The notes under the pieces are model-generated. The model did no database searches. It was not told where the DNA came from and was given only the letters and a program-made list of their open reading frames with translations. Made by a program: the position numbers and the translations under genes. Of a stretch of DNA of 64,000 bases, positions 28,942 through 36,629 are shown in pieces. The DNA is taken from the NCBI RefSeq assembly GCF_002795825.1, contig NZ_CP018800.1, forward strand, positions 1,736,001 through 1,800,000. Direction: 5' to 3'. How positions within the stretch are numbered: the first letter of the stretch is position 1; every line of letters begins with the position of its first letter. This DNA is from Mariprofundus ferrinatatus (GTDB lineage: Bacteria > Pseudomonadota > Zetaproteobacteria > Mariprofundales > Mariprofundaceae).

Positions 28942-30464
28942 GTATTGAACTGCTGGTCAATGTAGCTCCGTTTGAAACGCGGATCGCCCGGATTGAAAAC
29001 AATCTGGCTGAAGAGATATATATCGAACGCGAGAGCGAACGCGGCCTGAAAGGAAACATCTACAAGGGGAGGGTGCAGCGGGTACTGCCCGGCATTCAGG
29101 CGGCATTTGTCGACATCGGCATGGAAAAGGCAGGCTTCCTTTATGCCGGTGATATCGCAACCGCCAAACAGGATGACGATGTCATCAGCGATGAGATGGA
29201 GAGTGGTGATGAAACCGGAAATGACAATGAGTCCCCAGAGTCCCATTACTCCCGCCGAAACGCTCCGGCAATAGACAGCCTGATCAAGGATGGGCAAGAG
29301 CTTATGGTGCAGGTTTCCCGTGAGCCTATCGCGTCAAAAGGTCCACGCCTTACGACCCAGATCGGACTGGCCGGACGCTACCTTGTTTACCTCCCCCATC
29401 TCGACCATATCGGCATAGCGCGCAGACTAGAGGAGCCCAAAGAGCGCGAGCGACTGCTGGAAATTGGCGAGAAACTGAGCCCGAAACATGGTGGTCTGAT
29501 CATCCGCACCGTCGCCGAAGGGCGCAATGAAGAGGATATGCGCGAGGATCTGGATTTCCTGCTCAGGTTATGGGGCGATATCGAGAAGCGCTCAAAAGGT
29601 TCATCGCTCGGCACCATGATTCACAAAGAGCTTAACCTCTACCTGAGGGTAATGCGCGATTATGTCGACAGCGAAGTTGAAAAGATTCATATCGACTCGA
29701 AAGAGGCTTACGAGAGCATGAAAAAGTTTGCCCGTCGCTTTATGCCTGAGGTCGCCAAAAAGCTCTATTACTACCCCGGACAGCGCCCCATCTTTGATGT
29801 TTACGGGGTTGAAGATGCGATTGACCGTGCGCTGCAGCGACGCGTACCGCTAAAATCCGGAGGTTATATCGTTATTGACCAAACCGAGGCGCTGATCGCC
29901 ATCGATGTGAACTCCGGCTCTTTTGTCGGTTCCCGTAACATGGAGGAGACCGGTTTCAAAACCAACCTTGAGGCCGTGCACGAGATCGTTCACCAACTGC
30001 GGCTGCGTAATCTGGGCGGCATTATCGTTGTCGATTTTATCGATATGGAAGAGCAGGAGAACAGACAGCGGCTGATGGAGGTGCTGAAAGAGGCGCTGAA
30101 ACGGGACAAGGCCAAAACGCATATTGTACAACTCTCGGAACTTGGACTTGTCGAAATGACCCGCAAACGCACGCGTGAGTCACTTGGGCGCATACTGCTG
30201 AAGGAGTGTCACCGCTGCCACGGTGTCGGCAGCGCCAAGAGTTCCACAACGATCTGCTACCAGCTCTTTCGTGAGGTAGTTGCGGAGGCACGTGCCTACC
30301 CCTGCGAAAAACTGATGGTCATTGCGCACCCCGAGATAATTGATCTGATGCTTGGCGAAGAGAATAAAGGTGTGGAGCAACTGGAACAGTTTCTCGGCAA
30401 GGAGATTACACTGGAGAGCAATGAGCAGTTCGCACCGGATCACTACGAAATCGTCCTGCAGTAA
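28938..30464 (+). CDS. rng: ribonuclease G
   Basis: 508 residues. The S1-like domain (GNIYKGRVQRVLPGIQAAFVDIG) carries an extra acidic insert around residues 78-105 (many Asp, Glu and Asn), which makes the protein longer than the usual 490. The catalytic Asp motif IAIDVNSGSFVG and the zinc-link CHRCHGVGS are present. It processes 16S rRNA 5' ends and decays mRNA. Coupled to maf. Confidence 0.94.
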   Translation: MSIELLVNVAPFETRIARIENNLAEEIYIERESERGLKGNIYKGRVQRVLPGIQAAFVDIGMEKAGFLYAGDIATAKQDDDVISDEMESGDETGNDNESPESHYSRRNAPAIDSLIKDGQELMVQVSREPIASKGPRLTTQIGLAGRYLVYLPHLDHIGIARRLEEPKERERLLEIGEKLSPKHGGLIIRTVAEGRNEEDMREDLDFLLRLWGDIEKRSKGSSLGTMIHKELNLYLRVMRDYVDSEVEKIHIDSKEAYESMKKFARRFMPEVAKKLYYYPGQRPIFDVYGVEDAIDRALQRRVPLKSGGYIVIDQTEALIAIDVNSGSFVGSRNMEETGFKTNLEAVHEIVHQLRLRNLGGIIVVDFIDMEEQENRQRLMEVLKEALKRDKAKTHIVQLSELGLVEMTRKRTRESLGRILLKECHRCHGVGSAKSSTTICYQLFREVVAEARAYPCEKLMVIAHPEIIDLMLGEENKGVEQLEQFLGKEITLESNEQFAPDHYEIVLQ

Positions 30465-30485
30465 CCCTCCACATCGATCCATACC

Positions 30486-31667
30486 ATGACCGAACTCCGC
30501 TGTTCGCCACTACTTCTATATGTTCATACACCCTTCTGCGTACATAAATGTCACTACTGCGATTTTAATTCACATGAACGCACAAAACCCGACTGGGAAA
30601 GCTATCAACAGGCACTAAAGAGCGAGATGACTCATTGGGCCTGCAGCCCCATGTTTAGCAGCAGGAAATTGTCATCAATATTTTTCGGCGGCGGCACTCC
30701 ATCGCTGGCACCTCCCGAGCTGATCGCATCGCTCATTGATCAGGCAGAACAGCTGCTTGGCTTTGAGGATAATCTTGAGGTCACACTCGAAGCCAATCCG
30801 GGAACCGTGGATGTAGAGCACTTCGCTGGATTTCGTCAGGCTGGGGTGAACCGTCTCTCGATCGGTGTACAGAGCCTGCGTGACCATGAACTTAAATGGC
30901 TGGAACGTATTCACGATAGTCGTACGGCGATCACAGCATTTCATGCGGCCCGAAAGGCCGGCTTTGATAATATCAATCTTGACCTGATTTACGGCCTTCC
31001 GAACCAGACTATGGATCAATGGCTTTACACCCTGCAGAGCGCCATTAATCTGGAACCGGAACACCTCTCCTGCTATCAGCTGACTATAGAACCGCATACC
31101 AGGCTGGCCGCAAGCCACGCCAGCTCCCCTTTACCCCTGCCGAATGATGAGTTGGCTCTGGAGATGTTCACTGAAACCCGGAAAAGATTGTTGGATTATG
31201 GTTTAGCGGCCTATGAGATCTCCAATTTTTCACGTCCGGGATTCAAATGTCGCCACAACGACGGCTACTGGCGATATCACGATTATATCGGTATCGGAGC
31301 CGGAGCTTCCGGAAAATGGGATGAATGGAGCGCAAATGGCAACAGCGGTATCAACCGCTATAGCAATATCAGAACGCCTGAGCGTTATATCGCCTCGGTT
31401 GCGGACAAAGGCTCTGCGATTAACAGTCAGGAGCAGCTTGATTGCATGCATGCAGCAGCAGAAGCGGTATGGCTTGGGCTCCGCCGCACAAACGGAATTG
31501 ACCGGCCTGCATTCAGAAGCCGCTTTGGATTCGACGTCTGGGAGCATTTCTCAGCTCAGTTGGAATTATGGGAAAAACAGGGAATGCTCAACCTGAATAG
31601 ACATTCATTGGCATTGACTGAAAGCGGGTTAACGCTGGCTGATGCAATAGCGGAATCAGTACTATAA
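30486..31667 (+). CDS. hemW: radical SAM heme chaperone HemW
   Basis: 393 residues. The radical SAM motif is CVHKCHYCDF; the CxxxCxYC-DF form is that of HemW, not of the HemN coproporphyrinogen oxidase, which has a longer cysteine motif. FFGGGTPSLAPP and NRLSIGVQSLRDHELKWL support it. HemW passes heme to haemoproteins. It starts 21 bp after rng. Confidence 0.88.
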   Translation: MTELRCSPLLLYVHTPFCVHKCHYCDFNSHERTKPDWESYQQALKSEMTHWACSPMFSSRKLSSIFFGGGTPSLAPPELIASLIDQAEQLLGFEDNLEVTLEANPGTVDVEHFAGFRQAGVNRLSIGVQSLRDHELKWLERIHDSRTAITAFHAARKAGFDNINLDLIYGLPNQTMDQWLYTLQSAINLEPEHLSCYQLTIEPHTRLAASHASSPLPLPNDELALEMFTETRKRLLDYGLAAYEISNFSRPGFKCRHNDGYWRYHDYIGIGAGASGKWDEWSANGNSGINRYSNIRTPERYIASVADKGSAINSQEQLDCMHAAAEAVWLGLRRTNGIDRPAFRSRFGFDVWEHFSAQLELWEKQGMLNLNRHSLALTESGLTLADAIAESVL

Positions 31668-31674
31668 AACAGAA

Positions 31675-31698
31675 GAGGCGGCCATTGCTGGCCGCCTC
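31675..31698 (-). terminator. terminator between hemW and pilQ
   Basis: A perfect 10-bp stem (GAGGCGGCCA/TGGCCGCCTC, loop TTGC) with a T-rich stretch on the minus-strand side, ending the pilMNOQ unit; hemW may use it too. Confidence 0.65.
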
Positions 31699-31719
31699 CC
31701 TGACTGATTCCTCTTCAAA

Positions 31720-34179
31720 TCAGAGGGTAGAGAGCTCATCTCCGATAATAGTCGGGGTGATAAAGATCAGAAGTTCGTTCCGGTTATCCGTTATCGTCTT
31801 ATTTTTGAACAGGTACCCAAGAAGCGGAATATCCTTAAGAAGGGGTACACCATTCACCTGTTCAGACTCAGTCTGGGTGTAGATGCCACCCAGTACGACC
31901 GTCTCACCATTATTAACCAACAGCTTGGTCTCTACGGTTTTCTTATCGATAGATGGCGGGCCACCGGCAGCATCCGGTACGGGCGTGTCCTTATTAACGG
32001 TCAGTTCCATTACGATTCGTTTATCTGCGGTAACCTGAGGAGTAACCTTCAAAGACAGTAGTGAACTTTTCATCTCTGTCGCAGTAGTTGTTCCGCCGGC
32101 ACTTACCGTCGTCACAAGGAAAGGAATTTGCGTATCCTGTTCAATCTTTGCAGGAACCAGATTGCTGGTAAACACCCGGGGACTTGATACCACCTTGATG
32201 TCGCCATTCTGTTCAGCAGCAGAAAGTTCCAGATTCAGGTTCAGGTTGCCGCCCAACTTCGTCAATGTATATCCAACGGCTCCTAACCCGGTGCCAGCAG
32301 CAGCCAAATCGACCACATTGCCTGCAGCTCCACCAAGAGCGGCATTAGGCCCTGCAGCTCCATATACATTGTGCGTATAGTTGTTATTTAATGCTTTTGT
32401 AGCATTCCCGCCCCATCTGACACCCAATTCGCGTGAGAAAGTGTCTGACGCCTCGACAATGCGAGCCTCGATCAGAACCTGCTGAGTGGGTTTGTCTATA
32501 ACAGCAACAAGTCGTTTGATATTGTTCAGCCGTTCGCGCGTATCGGTAATAATCATCGTATTACTACGCTCATCGAGCAGAATGGAGCCTCGGCTGGAGA
32601 GCAGCTTCAATTCACCGCTGCCGCCAGTGCTTTCTGTCGTTGTGGCACCATCAGTAGTCGTTGCTGTTGCAACCGAACCACCCTGTAAAATGGTTTGAAC
32701 ATCATTCACCGAGGCATAACCGAGCGTAACAAACTCTGTTTCCAGTGGTGCCACATCTTCGGCGCTCTCCTTGGCCAGCTTGCGAGCGTCGGCATCCGCT
32801 TTCAACACACCAAGCGGGGCTATGCGAATAACGTTACCGCTCTGCTCTTTACCAAGACCACGTGCCTGCAGGATAAGATCCAGCGCCTGATCCCATGGCA
32901 CATCCACCAGTCTCATCGTCAATACACCCGAAACATCATCCGACATAATAATGTTCAGCTCGCTCATCTCTGCAATCAGCTGCAGTGCATTGCGAATATC
33001 AATATCTTTGTAATTAAAGCTGACCTTCTGTCCTGTATAGGCCTTTTCATCTCTGGCTGCAGCATCCGCCTTTCCAGAAGCAACGAGACTCTCCGGTGTA
33101 AGAGTCAGCGTAAGCACATTACCGTTCTGGAAGGAGGAGACCTCGGCCTTCTGACGCAGCCTTGCCACAATCCGTACATTCCTGTTTACAGCGTAACTGT
33201 CCACCTGCTTAACCGGGCCTGAAAAGGCGCTCACATCCTGCGAACGTTCCTGCCCCGGCGCCAGCGAGGCATTCTTGATATCCAGCGTTACATTGCCGTT
33301 TTCATCATTTAATTTAACAACCGGATTGGCCTCATTGGTTCGAATAACAAGGTGTGCCACCCTGTCATCCGGCTGAAAATCAACCGCCTCAACACTGAGT
33401 CCGGCAGTGCTCTTCTTCGCATCAATCTGGCCAATCCGCAGCACCATCGTGTTACTGTCCGCATCAATCTGGTGGCTGGAATCACCGCCACGCAGGGATA
33501 CAACAAGTCGCATACGGCCCTCGGCAGATCCGACCGTTACATCATTCAGGCGCTGAGCAGAATAGGTGTAGTGCTCTTTCGGAAGGCTTGAACTACCGCC
33601 CCAGAAATCAACCACCATGGTTTTTCCACCATTGGTCACAAGCGCATTGTGGTTAGAGTCCATGTTACGCCCATGCAGAATAAGTTCCGTGATATTCCCC
33701 TTATCCTTTACTGTAATATCCTGCAGAACCGCGCCATCACTCTGGCCAGCTGGTTTACTGGACACCTGAGTCACTGACACCTGAAGATCATTACCTTTTT
33801 CAACGATCTCATATTTGGCCCCTTTGACCAGCGCGATTTCGATACGGACGCCACTGCTGTCACGCTTGGGGTATACACTCTCCACGGCGCCAGCACCTGC
33901 GATATCATCCACGCCTTCAGCCATAGCTGCACCTGGGAAGTTGAGCACCAGCCTTGTAGGCCCTTCAAGATTAAACACCTGGTATTCAGCAGCCTCATCC
34001 ATGGCAATGTTCAGTCGCTGCCCATCACTCTCAGAAAGAAGCTGCATGCCCTGGATGGTGGCTGCATTCACCTGAACACTGTTTGCGCTCAGCAGTAGCA
34101 GAAAGGCGAAAATTCCCACAACCTTGCCGGACCAACCCAATATTCTGTCATCTTTCCATTGTTTCATGATATACCCCAT
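31720..34179 (-). CDS. pilQ: type IV pilus secretin PilQ
   Basis: 819 residues from the ATG at 34179 (GGGAG 7 nt upstream); the frame opens at 34206. A signal peptide ending near VNAATIQ is followed by two AMIN-type domains (about 45-340, glycan binding), a secretin/TonB short N-terminal domain with YKDIDIRNALQLIAEMSELN, a secretin N domain, and the beta-barrel secretin domain with VLIEARIVEASDTFSRELGVRWGG and the late NNGETVVLGGIY. It forms the outer-membrane pore for the pilus. Directly follows pilO; a pilP gene, normally between them, is absent. Confidence 0.95.
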   Translation of the reverse strand: MGYIMKQWKDDRILGWSGKVVGIFAFLLLLSANSVQVNAATIQGMQLLSESDGQRLNIAMDEAAEYQVFNLEGPTRLVLNFPGAAMAEGVDDIAGAGAVESVYPKRDSSGVRIEIALVKGAKYEIVEKGNDLQVSVTQVSSKPAGQSDGAVLQDITVKDKGNITELILHGRNMDSNHNALVTNGGKTMVVDFWGGSSSLPKEHYTYSAQRLNDVTVGSAEGRMRLVVSLRGGDSSHQIDADSNTMVLRIGQIDAKKSTAGLSVEAVDFQPDDRVAHLVIRTNEANPVVKLNDENGNVTLDIKNASLAPGQERSQDVSAFSGPVKQVDSYAVNRNVRIVARLRQKAEVSSFQNGNVLTLTLTPESLVASGKADAAARDEKAYTGQKVSFNYKDIDIRNALQLIAEMSELNIIMSDDVSGVLTMRLVDVPWDQALDLILQARGLGKEQSGNVIRIAPLGVLKADADARKLAKESAEDVAPLETEFVTLGYASVNDVQTILQGGSVATATTTDGATTTESTGGSGELKLLSSRGSILLDERSNTMIITDTRERLNNIKRLVAVIDKPTQQVLIEARIVEASDTFSRELGVRWGGNATKALNNNYTHNVYGAAGPNAALGGAAGNVVDLAAAGTGLGAVGYTLTKLGGNLNLNLELSAAEQNGDIKVVSSPRVFTSNLVPAKIEQDTQIPFLVTTVSAGGTTTATEMKSSLLSLKVTPQVTADKRIVMELTVNKDTPVPDAAGGPPSIDKKTVETKLLVNNGETVVLGGIYTQTESEQVNGVPLLKDIPLLGYLFKNKTITDNRNELLIFITPTIIGDELSTL

Positions 34180-34206
34180 AACCTGTCTCCCGGCCAAAGC
34201 ACGCAC

Positions 34207-34824
34207 CTAGTTGCCCCGGCCCGTTTTTGTACTCTTGGGCGCCTCTTCAACAAACCTGTATGTAACCGCCTGTCCTTTTACCGTTAGTTCATTATCATTC
34301 GCCTGTGTCAGGGTCAGGTTCTTCACATCAACAATACGAGGCATCTCTCCTACCCGCTTGAGAAAGGTCAACAACTGGCGGAAAGTCCCTGTCACATCCA
34401 GTGCCACGGGAACCTCGGCATAAATCTGCTTGGCCACTTCTCTTTCAGGCTTAAAGATACTGAATTCGAGGCCCGAATCCTTACCCGCCCATGACACACT
34501 CTCCAGAAGGTCAGGGATTTGTGACTTCTTCGGCAGCATGTTTAGAGCCACTTTCAGCTGCTTCTCGAGCTGGGCATACTCTTTCTGCTTGCGGGGAAGG
34601 TCTTGTGCTAGCCGCTGGTTCTTGGCCAGCAGCACCTTCTGCATCTCAAGTGCCTGCTCTTCCCTGACAATCTCTTCCTGAATCGGAAGCCAGCCCACAT
34701 AGATATAGGCTCCAACAATCAAAACAAAGGTGATAGCCAGCACCAGCAACTTCTGCCAGACAGGTAGCGGAAGCACGGGCCGCAACATTTCGACAAGGGA
34801 AACCTTCAGGGAATCAAACATCAC
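34207..34824 (-). CDS. pilO: type IV pilus assembly protein PilO
   Basis: 205 residues: cytoplasmic start, one membrane helix (about 26-47), a coiled-coil (EEQALEMQKVLLAKNQRLAQ) and a ferredoxin-like periplasmic domain with PVALDVTGTFRQLLTFLKRVGEMPRIV. PilO pairs with PilN to link the inner-membrane platform to PilQ. The start overlaps the pilN stop by 4 bp. Confidence 0.92.
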   Translation of the reverse strand: MMFDSLKVSLVEMLRPVLPLPVWQKLLVLAITFVLIVGAYIYVGWLPIQEEIVREEQALEMQKVLLAKNQRLAQDLPRKQKEYAQLEKQLKVALNMLPKKSQIPDLLESVSWAGKDSGLEFSIFKPEREVAKQIYAEVPVALDVTGTFRQLLTFLKRVGEMPRIVDVKNLTLTQANDNELTVKGQAVTYRFVEEAPKSTKTGRGN

Positions 34825-35414
34825 ACTCCCCCCCTCTTGCTGACAGCAGAATTCTCACTGTTTCTCTCTGTGTTCTCATCAGCTCGGTTGACGTTCAAAC
34901 TGAAGCTTCTTACCGGGAGTCCATCCACCAATACCCGGCTGATCACCAGCAGTTGAATATCGGTAAACAGCGGTGAGCTATCCAGCTTGCGCATAAAGTT
35001 GGCGACAGCCTTATTGCTTTCACCAAGGCCGGTGAGTTCAATTTTATCACCACTATCTTTTACCGATTTGATCCAGACATTATCGGGAATAACCTGGGCA
35101 ATCTCGTTCAGCGTTTTCAAAGAACGGAAACGCCCCTCCTGCAAACGGTCGATAATATCCAGTTTCCTCTGAACATTCGCACGCAGGTTGTCAAGATTCT
35201 GAATTTTACCGATCTTCTTTTTCAACTCGGCATTCTGCTGTTGCAGCTTAACCGTCTCATCCTTAAGGTCATAGAGCTGCATCGAAGCGGCGGAGTACGC
35301 AGCCAGACTGAGCAGTGCTGCGATTAATATCACACCGCCGAAGATAAATAGGTGCTGCATAATCTGCTGCTGACGTTTAGCAGCACGATACGGAATCAGG
35401 TTAATACGGATCAT
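34821..35414 (-). CDS. pilN: type IV pilus assembly protein PilN
   Basis: 197 residues. MIRINLIPYRAAKRQQQ is the conserved PilM-binding motif; a membrane helix follows at about 23-45, then a coiled-coil and a periplasmic domain (IPDNVWIKSVKDSGDKIELTG). Overlaps pilM and pilO by 4 bp each. Confidence 0.94.
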   Translation of the reverse strand: MIRINLIPYRAAKRQQQIMQHLFIFGGVILIAALLSLAAYSAASMQLYDLKDETVKLQQQNAELKKKIGKIQNLDNLRANVQRKLDIIDRLQEGRFRSLKTLNEIAQVIPDNVWIKSVKDSGDKIELTGLGESNKAVANFMRKLDSSPLFTDIQLLVISRVLVDGLPVRSFSLNVNRADENTERNSENSAVSKRGGV

Positions 35415-36493
35415 TCGTCAAAGCTCCGTGTTGCAAGGCCTACCGGCACCATCAGCATGGGGCCAATTCTCTGCAGGTGCTTCTTGTCGAATTTTTTCGA
35501 TGGAATTTTGATATGATCGAACGGATTGAGAATCGCTGTATCAATACCAAGCCGCTGTTCAAGCTCGGTTGCGATATCAGGGATCAGTGCACAACCGCCT
35601 GATAACAATATCCTGCGCACAGGAAACTCCGCTTTGCTGGCAGAATAGAAGTCGAGTGAACGCACAAGTTCGGAAGTAAGACCCAGATAGAAATGCTCCA
35701 GCGCATCAGGGTGAATGCTCTCGAAATCTTCAATTTTCAGCTGTTCAGCTGCCTGATAGCTGACGCCATGCTCTTTCTGTATCTCTTCGGTCAGCTGTTT
35801 TCCTCCATAGAACTGATCGCGGACAAAGGCCGTTTTACCATTTATCAACACATTGATGTTCATCATGTTGGCGCCGATATTGACCAGTGCATATACATCG
35901 GCATCCTCTTCAGCAACCGCCTGGGCATCGGATGGGGATGCCGGTTCAACGCCAGCCGCCTCAGCACCGTTCTCCAAGGCAAATACTGCGCAATCAACAC
36001 ACTTTGCTGTCAACCCCGCTTCAGACATAACCATCTGATAATCTTCAATAATTTCGCGCTTACAGGCGACCAGAACCACATCGATCAATTCAGGGTTATC
36101 CGGTGTCATGCCCTGAATATAAAAGTCGAGGAACACATCATCGATATCGTACGGAATATGCTCATCGGCCTCGATCTGGATCTGGGCCTCAAGCTCAAAT
36201 TCACTGACTTCAGGAATAGAGATCGTCTTAATGATGACTGCATTGCCGGATACCGCCAGAGCCACACTCTTGGTAGAAGGCTTGGCAATATTGACCGCCT
36301 CACGAAGCGCCTCTGCAACGGCGGTGGAATCAATGATTGTATTTTCCACGATGGCATCCCGTGGCAAAGGGACTGTTGCCAGGGATGAGAGCTCATATCC
36401 TGAACCTGAGCGGGTTAATTCAATCAGTTTGATCCCGGTCGAACTGATATCCACACCCATGACCGCCTCAGACCGCTTTGAAAAAAAAGACAC
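35411..36493 (-). CDS. pilM: type IV pilus assembly ATPase-like PilM
   Basis: 360 residues, actin-like. N-terminal MGVDISSTGIKLIELT is the phosphate-1 motif; VDCAVFALENGAEAAG and ALVNIGANMMNINVLINGKT give phosphate 2, and ILLSGGCALIPDIATEL the adenosine motif. It starts at a GTG (36493) with GGAGG four bases upstream. PilM is the cytoplasmic cap that binds PilN. First gene of pilM-N-O-Q. Confidence 0.94.
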   Translation of the reverse strand: MSFFSKRSEAVMGVDISSTGIKLIELTRSGSGYELSSLATVPLPRDAIVENTIIDSTAVAEALREAVNIAKPSTKSVALAVSGNAVIIKTISIPEVSEFELEAQIQIEADEHIPYDIDDVFLDFYIQGMTPDNPELIDVVLVACKREIIEDYQMVMSEAGLTAKCVDCAVFALENGAEAAGVEPASPSDAQAVAEEDADVYALVNIGANMMNINVLINGKTAFVRDQFYGGKQLTEEIQKEHGVSYQAAEQLKIEDFESIHPDALEHFYLGLTSELVRSLDFYSASKAEFPVRRILLSGGCALIPDIATELEQRLGIDTAILNPFDHIKIPSKKFDKKHLQRIGPMLMVPVGLATRSFDE

Positions 36494-36629
36494 TTGCCCT
36501 CCGTAGCTTAAGCATTACTGGCATATACTCGTGCAAAGTACCTTATTATAAGCGATTAAGTCAAGGTTACTTATATCAAAGTGAGCCAACTTTGCAGTCA
36601 ACTGCATATGAACAGCCTCACATCCGAAT

